From positions 1,673,501 to 1,737,500 of the forward strand of contig NZ_AP028127.1 of the NCBI RefSeq assembly GCF_037076425.1: DNA of 64,000 nucleotides, in the 5' to 3' direction. A program made the position numbers and the translations under genes. The notes beneath the pieces were generated by a model. That model worked only from the letters and a program-made list of their open reading frames with translations, had not been told where the DNA came from and searched no databases. The stretch is from Turicibacter faecis. GTDB taxonomy: Bacteria; Bacillota_I; Bacilli_A; MOL361; Turicibacteraceae. Positions 8,261 through 17,623 of this stretch are shown here, piece by piece. Every line of letters begins with the position of its first letter. The first letter of the stretch is position 1.

Positions 8261-10897
8261 TTATTTTTGAAGTTGTAATAAACGAGCTTCAACTGTTGCG
8301 TATTTTTCCTTATAATCTGAGAGTTTATGACGTTCTTCCTCTACTAAATGGGCAGGTGCTTTCGCCACAAATTTCTCATTTGCCAACTTTGATTCTCCGC
8401 GTTTAACCTCTGCAGCTAATTTCTTTAATTCAGCATTTAAACGCTCAATCTCCGCACTAACATCGATTAATCCATCAGTTGGTAAGAAAATATCCGCTCC
8501 CGTTACAACGGCAGTCATTGTTTCCTCATCTACCGTTAATCCCTTTTCGATAACTAATTCGCTTGGATTACAGAAACGTTGTAAATAGGCTTGGTTTGTC
8601 GTTAAATTTTCTAATGCCTCTTCTGACTTCGCGTTAATGAAAATACGAATTTGTTTACTCATCGGCGCTTCAACTTCCGCACGAATGTTACGAACACTTC
8701 GGATAATATCCATTAATAAAGTAAAATCAGTCATGGCTTTTGAATGATTATATTCCTCTTTAACAACTGGCCATGAAGCAACTGCACAAGCTGTATTTTC
8801 GCGAGTAATCATTTGGTAAATTTCTTCTGTCACAAATGGCATAAATGGATGTAATAATTTAACAATTGATTCTAATACGTACGTTAATACCATACGCGTT
8901 GAATGTTTGGCTTGTTCATCATCACCTTGTAATGGTAACTTAGCCATTTCAATATACCAGTTACAGAAATCTTCCCAGATAAAGTTATAAAGATGACGTC
9001 CAACTTCTCCAAACTCAAACTTATCCGCATTATAATTAATTGCTTCAATCGTTTCATTTAAACGTCCTAAAATAAATTGATCAGCAACGTTTAATGTAGC
9101 TTGAGATAAATCAACATCCTCGCACGTCATTCCATCTAAGTTCATAATAACGAATCGAGAAGCGTTCCAAATCTTATTAATAAAGTTCCATGTAGACTCT
9201 ACTTTTTCTTCGATATAACGTAAATCTTGGCCTGGAGCCGAGTTTGTCGTTAAGAAATAGCGTAAACTATCCGCTCCATATTTTTCGATAACATCCATTG
9301 GGTCAACCCCGTTACCCAATGATTTACTCATCTTACGTCCTTCAGCATCACGAACTAATCCGTGAATAAGAACATTCTTAAATGGACGCTGGTCAGTGAA
9401 CTCCAAACTTTGGAAAATCATACGTGATACCCAGAAGAAAATAATATCATACCCTGTAACAAGCGTATCCGTTGGGAAATAGGCTTTAAAGTCTTCTGAA
9501 GAAACATCTGGCCACCCAAGTGTTGTAAACGGCCATAATGCTGATGAGAACCATGTATCTAAAACATCTTCGTCTTGTGTCCATTGACTTGAATCAGCAG
9601 GTGCTTCCTCACCTACATACATTTCTCCCGTCTCTTTATGATACCAAGCCGGAATTTGATGTCCCCACCATAATTGACGTGAAATACACCAGTCATGAAT
9701 ATTCTCCATCCAACGTAAGAATGTATTTTCAAAGCGGTCCGGAACAAAGTTAACTTTATCGCTCGTTGACTGATTAGCAACTGAACGAGCAGCTAATTCT
9801 TCCATCTTAACAAACCATTGCGTTGATAAATACGGTTCAACAATTGCATTTGTACGCTCTGAGTGTCCAACCGAATGCACATGTTTTTCAATCTTAACGA
9901 CTAATCCCGCTTCTTCTAAATCTTTTACTAACTGACGGCGTGCTTCAAAACGGTCCATTCCGCTATATTTACCAGCAAGCTCATTCATTGTTCCATCTAG
10001 ATTCATACAAATTGGGCGTGCAAGATCATGACGATTTCCAACTTCAAAGTCGTTTGGATCATGTGCCGGAGTAATTTTAACAGCTCCCGTTCCGAAATCC
10101 ATCTCAACGTACTCATCAGCAATAACCGGAATCGGCTTGTTATTCCCCGGAATTAATACGTTTTTACCTAGTAAGTGCTTATAACGCTCATCTTCTGGAT
10201 GAACAGCTACCGCAACATCCCCAAACATCGTTTCTGGACGAGTGGTTGCTACTTCTAAGAAATCAGTTGTTCCTTCAATCATATATTTAAAGTGATAGAA
10301 AGCTCCTTCGATTTCTTTATGGATAACTTCAATATCTGATAAAGCGGTACGTGCTGCTGGGTCCCAGTTAATAATACGCTCACCACGATAAATTAACCCT
10401 TTTTCATATAATTGAACAAAGACTTTACGAACAGCCTTTGATAAACCTTCATCTAAGGTGAAACGCTCACGTGAATAATCTAAAGATAGCCCCATTTTTT
10501 CCCACTGTTGGCGAATAAATCCGGCATACTCTTCTTTCCACTCCCATGCTTTCTCCAAAAATGCTTCACGACCAATGTCATAACGTGAAACACCTTGCTC
10601 CTTTAAACGCGCATCTACTTTCGCTTGAGTCGCGATTCCAGCATGGTCCATTCCTGGTAACCATAACGCATCGTATCCTTGCATACGTTTCATACGGATA
10701 ATAATATCTTGTAATGAAGTATCCCAAGCATGCCCTAAATGTAATTTTCCTGTTACATTAGGTGGTGGGATTACAATCGTATACTTAGGTTTATTCGATT
10801 GAGGTTGAGCTTTAAAGCAATCTTGCTCATACCAAAATGCATACTTACCATTTTCTACTTCTAAATGATTATACTTAGGTGCCAAGTTTTTTGACAT
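8261..10897 (-). CDS. valS: Valyl-tRNA synthetase
   Basis: 878 residues, the usual bacterial ValRS size. Class I signatures are present: HLGHAWD after PPPNVTGK near residue 45 (HIGH motif) and [12 protein letters not shown] near 525 (KMSKS). The editing domain lies between them ([20 protein letters not shown]), and the C-terminus (about 815-878) is the expected tRNA-binding coiled coil. It charges tRNA-Val. AAGGAGG stands 7 bases before the ATG. The gene is controlled by a valine T-box, but that leader lies about 1.8 kb upstream rather than the usual 50-100 bases, which is abnormal and described separately. Confidence 0.98.
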   Translation of the reverse strand: MSKNLAPKYNHLEVENGKYAFWYEQDCFKAQPQSNKPKYTIVIPPPNVTGKLHLGHAWDTSLQDIIIRMKRMQGYDALWLPGMDHAGIATQAKVDARLKEQGVSRYDIGREAFLEKAWEWKEEYAGFIRQQWEKMGLSLDYSRERFTLDEGLSKAVRKVFVQLYEKGLIYRGERIINWDPAARTALSDIEVIHKEIEGAFYHFKYMIEGTTDFLEVATTRPETMFGDVAVAVHPEDERYKHLLGKNVLIPGNNKPIPVIADEYVEMDFGTGAVKITPAHDPNDFEVGNRHDLARPICMNLDGTMNELAGKYSGMDRFEARRQLVKDLEEAGLVVKIEKHVHSVGHSERTNAIVEPYLSTQWFVKMEELAARSVANQSTSDKVNFVPDRFENTFLRWMENIHDWCISRQLWWGHQIPAWYHKETGEMYVGEEAPADSSQWTQDEDVLDTWFSSALWPFTTLGWPDVSSEDFKAYFPTDTLVTGYDIIFFWVSRMIFQSLEFTDQRPFKNVLIHGLVRDAEGRKMSKSLGNGVDPMDVIEKYGADSLRYFLTTNSAPGQDLRYIEEKVESTWNFINKIWNASRFVIMNLDGMTCEDVDLSQATLNVADQFILGRLNETIEAINYNADKFEFGEVGRHLYNFIWEDFCNWYIEMAKLPLQGDDEQAKHSTRMVLTYVLESIVKLLHPFMPFVTEEIYQMITRENTACAVASWPVVKEEYNHSKAMTDFTLLMDIIRSVRNIRAEVEAPMSKQIRIFINAKSEEALENLTTNQAYLQRFCNPSELVIEKGLTVDEETMTAVVTGADIFLPTDGLIDVSAEIERLNAELKKLAAEVKRGESKLANEKFVAKAPAHLVEEERHKLSDYKEKYATVEARLLQLQK

Positions 10898-11065
10898 TTT
10901 TGGTCCTCCTTATTATAGTGTGACTAGCGTTTTATTTGAAACAACAGGCCTATATAAACAAAGTAGGCTATCCCCACTTCCTCAAGATTCCTCGGCCATC
11001 GTCACCCTATCTAAAAAACAATAAAAAATACTCTTTAACTAAACCTCAGCACTAAACAATGACGA

Positions 11066-11232
11066 TTGGAATAATCACCTTGTTCAATAAAACAAGGAGA
11101 ATGGATGGATTTCTTTTTGATTAGGTTGGAATAATCTGAATTTACACATGGTGAGTGTGCTTATTCTATCAAATGAATGAATTAGATTCCTAATCAAATG
11201 GGAATAACCCGTTATGACGCGTGGTGAACGCG
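11066..11232. repeat. Three GGAATAA-plus-hairpin units in the valS leader
   Basis: TTGGAATAATC occurs at 11066-11076 and exactly 60 bases later at 11126-11136; a variant TGGGAATAACC is at 11199-11209. Each is followed by a short hairpin: CCTTGTT/AACAAGG (about 11078-11097), ACAC/GTGT with loop ATGGTGA (about 11151-11165), and GCGT/ACGC with loop GGTGA (about 11220-11232). The last two share the GGTGA loop. The regularity suggests a tandem structured element, but three degenerate units are weak evidence. Confidence 0.45.
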
Positions 11233-11510
11233 CATGACGAATCAAAAAATGGATGATGTCTCATTGTTAAATGCTTGCTTTTAATTAAAAATATTTTTCA
11301 TATTTTTTGAAATCAATGAAAATGGACGTAAGATTCTTAAATCTCATGAAAATAAGCCTTTTTGTCTATCTCGTGTTTCTTTCTTGATAGGAATACGCTA
11401 GTATCCGTTCAAGAGTTAATCGGTCCTTTAAAAAACAATCATTAAAACCACTATGACGATTACCTAAATGATTTAAAAATATTTCGTCCCTCTTAAATTA
11501 ATGATTCATT

Positions 11511-12373
11511 CCACCTGGATTTTGGACTTATCAATTAAAAAATATTCACCTTCACATAAAGGTCAAAACTGATTCAAGCGATTATTCTTTTTAATACGTT
11601 TATTTCGATTAACTTTTTTCACTCACCTAATTATTTTTAAAAAGAGACCATCTGCCCACAAGATATTCGATTAAAGTTGGGACATAGAATTAATTAACTA
11701 GTCATTATAATCCATTTGATTCAAAAGGAACCGTTTGCTAGGGTTCATCCTGCCATTTTAAAGACATTTTCTCATCAAAATAACGATAATACTCATTTTA
11801 TAGACAAAAAAGATCTATAGATTTTATTTGAACCACCTGGATTTTGGAAAAATAAAATCTTATTGAAGTAAATCTCTATCGTTTTTCTTCATTTAGCAGG
11901 GAAGAATTTACTACTTAAACGTTGATAAGTACCACCTGGATTTTGGACCTCTACATTTTGATAAATAAATCCTGACTCTTTTCTAAATGAACTATCATTC
12001 ATCATGAATGAATCATTATAAAACCACCTGGATTTTGGATTTATAAACATACGATGAAAAATTAACTTCCAAACTTCTTCGTTAAAAATATTTCTCTTAT
12101 CGATATGGATTTAAGGTTTAAAGTGAAGAAAACCACCTGGATTTTAGCTTTCATGTTACACTTCATCACCCTAACACCTTTTCCTTTAATCCGTTCGATT
12201 ATGATGAACCAGACTTAAAATTCTTTAATAGGTTAAATAGGTTCGATTTTATAAATACCACCTGGATTTTGGACTTATACTAGCTCCTATTTAACACGTC
12301 TTCATTTAATCCTCTTTTTAAGCAGTTTCTCCTTCAAAAAAAGTGAGAATATAAGCACCACCTGGATTTTGGC
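11511..12373. repeat. Seven-copy interspersed 15-bp repeat CCACCTGGATTTTGG
   Basis: Copies begin at 11511, 11833, 11932, 12024, 12133, 12258 and 12358. Six are exact over CCACCTGGATTTTGG; the copy at 12133 has TTTTAG. Start-to-start distances are 322, 99, 92, 109, 125 and 100 bases. The sequences between copies are unrelated to each other and AT-rich. All copies have the same orientation; read with valS they are CCAAAATCCAGGTGG, followed by T in six of seven. Distances are not multiples of three, so this is not a coding repeat. It resembles an array of protein or RNA binding sites; no known family is recognised. Confidence 0.9.
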
Positions 12374-12720
12374 TCTCATATTTTATCTTTGTAACTCGTA
12401 TTTAAAAGGTCTCTCACTGAATGTCAGACTCCTTTATTTATCAGCGCCTTTTTTAAATAAAAGGAAAACGATTGCTCTTTTAAATAATTGGAATCATCAC
12501 TCTTCGTTTTAAAGAAAGTTTTTTATTTTGTTAAAATCTTAATCGTCATAAGTCATCAATAAATTCTTTAGTACTCTTTCAAAAACCAACCTTAGAACCT
12601 TACTCCGTGATTTTTAGAAGAACATGGTGGGAGAATCTATCCTTTTCCTTATTTATGATGAATTAAGCTTTATACCGATATCGTAGCAATTCAAGGACGT
12701 TATCTGTTATTATCAAGCCG

Positions 12721-12982
12721 CAAAAAAAAGCACTCCGCCCTATAACTAAGGACGAAATGCTACTATTCCGCGGTACCACCTTGTTTGCAGGTTCAAAAAC
12801 CTACCTCTCTAAACTTTAACGCAGTAAACGAAATTTCCTACTTTTATTTCAGAAACTCAACTCACAGGCTACTTCAAAGTGATCACATAAGGTTCTTTCA
12901 GCTATGAAACCTCTCTCTAGAATGTGAAGGAAACTTTTACTCCTCCTGATCATCGTTTTTTATATCACATTATATACACTGA
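12721..12982 (-). promoter_or_regulatory. Valine T-box leader
   Basis: The minus strand holds the T-box core AGGTGGTACCGCG (about 12767-12781), followed by a terminator hairpin of AGCATTTCGTCCTT against AGGGCGGAGTGCT and eight T (12721-12762). Upstream is Stem I with an AGAGAGG region and a specifier loop reading TTTGAAGTAGCC, in which GTA is a valine codon. Uncharged tRNA-Val would pair with GUA and with the UGGU bulge and favour the antiterminator. This fits the next gene on the strand, valS, despite the long gap. Confidence 0.9.
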
Positions 12983-12983
12983 T

Positions 12984-13012
12984 ATTCTACTATAATCCGC
13001 CTCCTTATTCAA
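12984..13012 (-). promoter_or_regulatory. Sigma-A promoter of the valS T-box
   Basis: -35 TTGAAT (13012-13007) and -10 TAGAAT (12989-12984) are separated by 17 bases, just upstream of the T-box Stem I. Confidence 0.75.
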
Positions 13013-13076
13013 GAGTTAGTCAAAAATTTTATAACCTTCTACACGAAAAATATTTATTTTCTTTTGTGAAAACGAA

Positions 13077-13106
13077 TTGATACTCCGTTTCCTGTCCGCA
13101 TAGACT
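13077..13106 (+). promoter_or_regulatory. Possible promoter of the 58-residue membrane protein gene
   Basis: TTGATA at 13077-13082 and TAGACT at 13101-13106 with an 18-base spacer, about 20 bases before the start codon at 13127. The -10 box is a weak match. Confidence 0.4.
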
Positions 13107-13126
13107 ATAGCATAGGGGGTGAAAAT

Positions 13127-13303
13127 ATGGGACGCTATCAGCGGGGTGGAGGGTTTAGAGCTTATTTGCAATCCCTTCGCTCAATTATTTCTGTTTTATT
13201 TTTCTATCAACTTTATTTAATCATTTTTTCATTTTCCCAATTTGATTTTGTAATGCTCATGATTCTTGGAGGATTACTCGGACTTTTGTGGTGGATTTGC
13301 TAA
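13127..13303 (+). CDS. Small hydrophobic membrane protein (58 residues)
   Basis: An ATG at 13127, preceded by AGGGGGTG at a good distance, opens a 58-residue frame ending in TAA at 13301-13303. A polar, glycine-rich start (MGRYQRGGGFRAYLQSLRS) is followed by two hydrophobic stretches separated by a short Ser/Phe/Asp turn, ending in a glycine-leucine-tryptophan rich tail. It is convergent with ysxE and divergent from the valS T-box. A strong terminator follows. No family is recognised, but ribosome binding site, terminator and clean hydrophobic pattern argue for a real small protein. Confidence 0.6.
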   Translation: MGRYQRGGGFRAYLQSLRSIISVLFFYQLYLIIFSFSQFDFVMLMILGGLLGLLWWIC

Positions 13304-13352
13304 TTCAGCCTAACATAAAAGTAGGCCATGACTCCAGGTCTGTAGCCTTTTT

Positions 13353-13391
13353 AAAAAGCAATCGTTTCGCCTCATTGAACGATTGCTTTTT
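13353..13391 (+). terminator. Terminator after the 58-residue gene
   Basis: AAAAAGCAATCGTT and AACGATTGCTTTTT form a perfect 14-bp stem around an 11-base loop; the flanking A and T runs could also work on the other strand. Confidence 0.85.
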
Positions 13392-13801
13392 GCGTTCTAA
13401 CTATCGTTTCACTAGAATCAATTGATTCGATAACGTTCTAATTCTCCCTTTCTCCTTCTATCCTTTAAGCAACAGCCCTTCAAACAATGGTAGCTAAACT
13501 GTCATCGCTAACTCCATTCGATTAATGACCGTTAAATAAGGATTCCTTATCACGACAATGGAACATTTAAACGATCAAATCCACTGTCATACGAATGAAA
13601 AGTCCCCTCCTTTTCATCCATACAAAAAAAGTAATCGGAAGAACATTCAATTCCAATTACTTTTTTCATAGCTAATATACAAACAGAATAACCCTTTGCC
13701 TTTGATAAACTTTCCCTCACACGAATCATCAGCGGTTACTCAGCCGAAAATTTTTATAAAGCAACCACCTATCCCCATTTTTCATAACAGAGGAGATTCA
13801 T
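13392..13801. other. Intergenic stretch downstream of ysxE
   Basis: 410 bases with no gene. The only clear element is an inverted repeat at 13624-13667 (AAAAAAAGTAAT and ATTACTTTTTT around GGAA/TTCC), which would serve as the minus-strand terminator of the spoVID-ysxE unit. Confidence 0.5.
13624..13667 (-). terminator. Probable terminator of spoVID-ysxE
   Basis: AAAAAAAGTAATCGGAA and TTCCAATTACTTTTTT form a stem with one mismatch and a 10-base loop. It lies 135 bases beyond the ysxE stop codon. The T run exists on both strands. Confidence 0.6.
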
Positions 13802-14779
13802 TTATGATGACTTCGTTCCGGTTGTTGAACTCGGCGGCGGTGCATTAAATTGGTCATACACCTGCAAAGCCATTAAGTGGGGGGCGATACACTCATTTAA
13901 TAACGCAATATTAATGAGCGAATGATCCTGTAAATTTTGATTTAATTCCTCTAGGTCAATACAAAGTGATCGAAAAAAGAAATAGTGTCGCAGCGCTTGA
14001 ACCTTCTCATTTTTTACGTAATCTAAAATAATGGAATGCAACCCTGGGACTTGATGATAATTTTCTAAAAACAAACACATGTCGACAGAGGAAATAGAAA
14101 ACATACTCTTTTCAAAGTTAATTAAATAGGACGACTTTTCAGTTACTAATAAATTAGCAACATTTACATCCCCATGAATTAAACTAATCGGCATTTTTTT
14201 ATCTTTCTTGATTAAATCATAAAATTTCTTTAACTCATCATGAGCATGATGCAACATCGTATACAACATGGGATAGACCATCATAAAATACCACTCAAAA
14301 GGAGAGCGATCCTGCCTCAACTCAAAAGCCTCCATATTTTTTTGCAACGCATCATAACTATCTTGTAACCTCTTATAATCTTTATTATAAATACGTTGCA
14401 GCTCATCATCACGCACATCGACTTCTAACGCTGTTTCAGCGTGTAGTTTCCCAAGTAATTCAATGTAATAGTGAATCTGTTGCTCAAGCGGAAGTGGGAT
14501 AGTCTGAACATAGTCCGTGAGGTAAAAAAAATGATCGCGCCAAGGGACGCAGTGCTTATTATCCCTTGTGCGATAAATAGGTAATATATTATGTGACAAC
14601 GATTTATACGCAAAAAGTTGCTTCATAATAAACTCATCATTCCCACTAGCGACTTTTAACAAATACTCGTGATTAGTCGCTCTAATTTTCATAGATTTTT
14701 GCGTAATCGGTGTTATCGATTCAATTACTAAATTATAATGGGCCTGAACAAATTCCTTTATCTCATCGTAATTTGCCAT
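13802..14779 (-). CDS. ysxE: YsxE/CotS-family spore coat kinase-like protein
   Basis: 325 residues with the aminoglycoside-phosphotransferase-like fold seen in the CotS family: an N-lobe with YLLKVA near residue 40, then ISLIHGDVNVANLLV near 200 (catalytic-loop type HGDxxxxN) and YLINFEKS, where the usual DFD/DFE metal aspartate is replaced by NFE. That change suggests weak or no kinase activity. The C-terminus ends in a Pro/Ser/Thr tail. The start lies inside the end of spoVID (17-base overlap), so the two are coupled. In Bacillus ysxE also follows spoVID and precedes valS. CotS-family proteins are inner or outer coat components under mother-cell control. Confidence 0.82.
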   Translation of the reverse strand: MANYDEIKEFVQAHYNLVIESITPITQKSMKIRATNHEYLLKVASGNDEFIMKQLFAYKSLSHNILPIYRTRDNKHCVPWRDHFFYLTDYVQTIPLPLEQQIHYYIELLGKLHAETALEVDVRDDELQRIYNKDYKRLQDSYDALQKNMEAFELRQDRSPFEWYFMMVYPMLYTMLHHAHDELKKFYDLIKKDKKMPISLIHGDVNVANLLVTEKSSYLINFEKSMFSISSVDMCLFLENYHQVPGLHSIILDYVKNEKVQALRHYFFFRSLCIDLEELNQNLQDHSLINIALLNECIAPHLMALQVYDQFNAPPPSSTTGTKSS

Positions 14780-16007
14780 AGTTAATCATCACACGATCTC
14801 CACAGCGTAATGGTGTAGCCAACTCATCCTTATTATAAATTTCTTTTTCTGACACCCCATACTTTGTGCAAATATTTGTGATCGTTGTTTCCTCTTCTTG
14901 AACAAAAATGATTTTTAAAATGCTTTCCCCATCTGAAAATTGATTAGCAATTGAATCTTCATTTGAAACAACTGAAACTGACGTATTAGGGGCTAATTCT
15001 TCCATCTTTTCTGCCACTTCAAGCAACTCTGCTTCTTCTACTGGTTGTGTTGCTTCTACAACTGTTTCCACAACGTCTTCTACTGAATCATTTGTAATTG
15101 GATGTTCCCCTTCTAATGAGTATAACATATCAAAAATTTCTGATTTCTGTTGAGGTTTCACTGTGACTTCTGCAGCGTTCTCTTTCTTGATTGGAAATGG
15201 TAACACTTCATCTGTCTCTTCAACCTCTACCTCTTGGTGAACCACTGGAATTTCTGGAACAGCCTTATGATGCTCTTTTTCTACCTTAACTTCTTCCCCG
15301 ACCACTGGTTCTACAACCGTTACTTCAGTCTCTTTCGTTGGTTCTACTACATTTTCCACGGTTGAATCAGAAACAGTAGCTGTTTGCTTCTCAATCACTT
15401 TTTTAATCTTATCAGTTAAAGCTTCTTTACGCTCTTCAGCTAACATTGGATCAATAGCCTCGTGCATCGGTTGATGATCGAATACAACCTCGTCAAAATC
15501 GATATAATCCGAATCATCTTCTACTACTTCGATTTCGTTCACTTCCTCAACTGCAGGTTCTACTTCCACAACTTCACAAACCTCAGACTTAGCAACTTCG
15601 GCACCTTTATTAAACATCACAGGGGCCTGTGTTTGAGAGTCCTCTTCATGGTGATCCTCATCTACTAATTTCACCACATCACCTAAGTCATATCCTTCTA
15701 ATGTTAAATTTAAAGATAAGGCTAAACTATTATCACCTTTTACATCATAATCAAAATTCGTAATATCGGCATTAATATCCCCTTTTTTACCGCTATTAGG
15801 TAAAGTAATATCAAGTGGAATATGCTCAGTAAATGTTTTTTGTGTTCCCTCTGTTGTTAAGTACTCTCCATCAATCGATACATCGCCGCGTAAAGATAAA
15901 TAATCTCCTTCATCGTGCGCCTTTGTGCTTGGCACAATATTAAGCGATACGATATCTGCTATGTTGTTGATCGGTAATGTACAATCCCAATTAAATGAAT
16001 AACTCAT
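14763..16007 (-). CDS. spoVID: SpoVID-like spore coat morphogenetic protein with LysM domain
   Basis: 414 residues. The N-terminal 110 or so residues (SYSFNWDCTLPINNIADI onward) form a beta-rich domain like that of SpoVID; the middle (about 115-350) is a long, low-complexity Glu/Val/Asp-rich region; the C-terminus (about 360-414) is a LysM-like module (TTITNICTKYGVSEKEIYN and PLRCGDRVMIN). Bacillus SpoVID has the same three-part plan and drives encasement of the spore by the coat, with LysM binding at the outer membrane side. AGGAGGG is 6 bases before the ATG. It is the first gene of a two-gene unit with ysxE. Confidence 0.82.
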   Translation of the reverse strand: MSYSFNWDCTLPINNIADIVSLNIVPSTKAHDEGDYLSLRGDVSIDGEYLTTEGTQKTFTEHIPLDITLPNSGKKGDINADITNFDYDVKGDNSLALSLNLTLEGYDLGDVVKLVDEDHHEEDSQTQAPVMFNKGAEVAKSEVCEVVEVEPAVEEVNEIEVVEDDSDYIDFDEVVFDHQPMHEAIDPMLAEERKEALTDKIKKVIEKQTATVSDSTVENVVEPTKETEVTVVEPVVGEEVKVEKEHHKAVPEIPVVHQEVEVEETDEVLPFPIKKENAAEVTVKPQQKSEIFDMLYSLEGEHPITNDSVEDVVETVVEATQPVEEAELLEVAEKMEELAPNTSVSVVSNEDSIANQFSDGESILKIIFVQEEETTITNICTKYGVSEKEIYNKDELATPLRCGDRVMINYGKLR

Positions 16008-16036
16008 GTTAGACCCTCCTAATTTGATATTTCAAT

Positions 16037-16065
16037 TCATTATATTCTTCAAATTCTAAAATATG
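16037..16065 (-). promoter_or_regulatory. Possible sigma-E-like promoter of spoVID
   Basis: Minus-strand CATATT (16065-16060) followed after 15 bases by TATAATGA (16044-16037) partly resembles the sigma-E pattern (ATATT then CATACAAT) known for Bacillus spoVID. The -10 match is poor and could equally be a sigma-A box. Confidence 0.3.
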
Positions 16066-16186
16066 TGAAATCGAGATCAAAAATGATTCAACATTTCAAT
16101 TGAAAAACTTCCAAATTAATACGGATAAACATGAGCTCTCGTTTAAAACACCCCACATATCTATCTAACTAACCCATTTAAATCAT

Positions 16187-16214
16187 AAAAAAAAGCATCC
16201 CTAAAGGATGCTTA
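16187..16214 (-). terminator. Terminator of infC-rpmI-rplT
   Basis: Minus strand: AAGCATCC-TTTA-GGATGCTT with a run of T, 28 bases past the rplT stop. Confidence 0.9.
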
Positions 16215-16241
16215 TTCTCTTAAAAAATATGAAACAATAAA

Positions 16242-16601
16242 TTATTTATTCATTGCTTCTTTAGCTGTATTAGCTAAAGTTGCGAATGCAGCAGCATCAG
16301 AAACAGCTAAGTCTGCTAACATTTTACGGTTAACTTCGATTCCAGCTAATTTTAATCCGTGCATTAATTTGCTGTATGATAATCCGTTCATACGAGCAGC
16401 CGCATTGATACGAGTGATCCATAATTTACGGAAATCACGTTTTTTCTGACGACGGTCACGGTAAGCGTATTGTAATGATTTCATTACTTGCTCATTTGCT
16501 GTTTTGTATAATGTATGTTTAGATCCGAAATAACCTTTTGCTAATTTTAAAACGCGTTTACGACGTTTGCGTGATACAACTCCACCTTTTACACGTGGCA
16601 T
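16242..16601 (-). CDS. rplT: 50S ribosomal protein L20
   Basis: 119 residues, exactly the expected length, with the conserved basic N-terminus ([20 protein letters not shown]) and the C-terminal region containing [19 protein letters not shown]. It binds 23S rRNA early in 50S assembly and, in Bacillus, represses its own operon by binding the leader upstream of infC. Third gene of the infC-rpmI-rplT operon; GGAGG precedes the ATG. Confidence 0.98.
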   Translation of the reverse strand: MPRVKGGVVSRKRRKRVLKLAKGYFGSKHTLYKTANEQVMKSLQYAYRDRRQKKRDFRKLWITRINAAARMNGLSYSKLMHGLKLAGIEVNRKMLADLAVSDAAAFATLANTAKEAMNK

Positions 16602-16644
16602 AATGAGTTCCTCCTTTGTTGTTACGAAAAATGTTTAGTGATTA

Positions 16645-16842
16645 TTATAAGCTATATAACATATCTTTAATACGTTTGTAATCGCTATTAGATACAACAG
16701 CTGATTTAGCTAAGTGTTTCTTTTGTTTTGTTGTTTTGTTATGAGCTAAATGGCTTGTATAAGCGTGAGAACGTTTTAATTTTCCTGATCCTGTACGTTT
16801 AAAGCGTTTAGCAGCTCCACGATGAGATTTCATTTTTGGCAT
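16645..16842 (-). CDS. rpmI: 50S ribosomal protein L35
   Basis: 65 residues, the standard L35 length, with the [20 protein letters not shown] beginning and dense Lys/Arg content. Middle gene of the infC operon, 24 bases after infC. AAGGAGG is 8 bases before the ATG. Confidence 0.97.
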   Translation of the reverse strand: MPKMKSHRGAAKRFKRTGSGKLKRSHAYTSHLAHNKTTKQKKHLAKSAVVSNSDYKRIKDMLYSL

Positions 16843-16866
16843 GGTAGAGTTCCTCCTTTATCTTTT

Positions 16867-17394
16867 CTACTTTTTCTTTGGTGCTAAAACGAGAAACATT
16901 GAGCGTCCGTCAAGTTTAGGATTTGATTCTAAATCCGCAATCTCAGCGCACCCCTCAGCAAAGCGAGTTAAAACGTTACGTCCAAATTCCGTGTGTGCGA
17001 TTTCTCGTCCTTTAAAACGTACACTTACTTTAACTTTATCACCTTTTGCAAGGAATTTTTGTGCATTTTTCAACTTTGTATTAAAGTCGTGTTGCTCAAT
17101 GTTAGGACTTAAACGAACTTCTTTTAAACTCACAGTCGTTTGGTTTTTACGAGCCTCACGAGCGTGACGTTGTTGTTCGTAACGGTATTTACCATAATCC
17201 ATAATACGACAAACAATTGGGTTAGCTTGTGGTGCAACACATACTAAATCTAAGTTTTTCTCAGAAGCAGCACGTAATGCATCTTTACGTTGCATTAATC
17301 CTAATTGCTCACGATTCGGACCAATCACTAACATTTCCTTTGCACGGATATCTTCATTGATTAAGCTCTCGTTTTTTACATTTTTCTTGCTAAT
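16867..17394 (-). CDS. infC: Translation initiation factor IF-3 with an ATT start codon
   Basis: About 175 residues with both IF-3 domains: the N-domain ([21 protein letters not shown]) and the C-domain ([17 protein letters not shown] through [13 protein letters not shown]). IF-3 keeps 30S subunits free and checks the initiator codon. There is no ATG near the N-terminus. GGAGGTG lies at the right distance before an ATT at 17394, and the frame continues ISKKNVKNE, as in other Firmicutes. A TTG or GTG further upstream would overlap the ribosome binding site itself. The rare AUU start is a known feature of infC in E. coli and Geobacillus, tied to autoregulation by IF-3. Confidence 0.93.
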   Translation of the reverse strand: MSKKNVKNESLINEDIRAKEMLVIGPNREQLGLMQRKDALRAASEKNLDLVCVAPQANPIVCRIMDYGKYRYEQQRHAREARKNQTTVSLKEVRLSPNIEQHDFNTKLKNAQKFLAKGDKVKVSVRFKGREIAHTEFGRNVLTRFAEGCAEIADLESNPKLDGRSMFLVLAPKKK

Positions 17395-17414
17395 GATGAG
17401 CACCTCCAATTTTA

Positions 17415-17587
17415 TAGAACATTCATGGAAAAAAAGAAAAACGCAAGCACTATAACCTAAGATAAAGCGCCCACGTTTAAATCACAATCACGTAACATCG
17501 TAACGATGTGACCTTGAACCTATCAACTGAAGCTGATCAGGTGAGAAGTGGGTACTTCTTCTTTCCACATGATATTCACATTTATTA
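17415..17587 (-). promoter_or_regulatory. L20-type autoregulatory leader of infC-rpmI-rplT
   Basis: The roughly 170-base leader contains AGAAGTACCCACTTCTC near its 5' end, typical of Firmicutes infC leaders, a hairpin around ACATCGTTACGATGT, and a terminator: AACGTGGGCGCT pairs along its length with AGTGCTTGCGTT when G-U pairs are allowed, followed by a T-rich tract (about 17428-17470). In Bacillus L20 binding promotes termination here. Assignment to the L20 leader family is by position and pattern. Confidence 0.75.
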
Positions 17588-17616
17588 ATTTTAACACCTC
17601 AATTAGTTTATGTCAA
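17588..17616 (-). promoter_or_regulatory. Sigma-A promoter of infC-rpmI-rplT
   Basis: Perfect -35 TTGACA (17616-17611), 17-base spacer, -10 TAAAAT (17593-17588). Confidence 0.9.
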
Positions 17617-17623
17617 CTAGGTA

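Larger units (their letters stand above)
10898..12720 (-). other. Long non-coding stretch between the T-box and valS
   Basis: About 1.8 kb with no open frame that has both useful length and a ribosome binding site on either strand. It separates the T-box terminator from valS. It holds seven copies of a 15-bp motif (11511-12373), three GGAATAA-plus-hairpin units (11066-11232), and other inverted repeats, for instance TTTGATTAGG near 11117 with CCTAATCAAA near 11189, and TCATTCAT-A/T centre near 12003. If transcription starts at the T-box promoter, all this would be leader RNA of valS. It may instead be an insert with its own function. Confidence 0.7.

Noticed and set aside
11511..12373. CRISPR array
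   Set aside because: The repeats are only 15-17 bases, the intervals vary from 76 to over 300 bases, and no cas genes are present.
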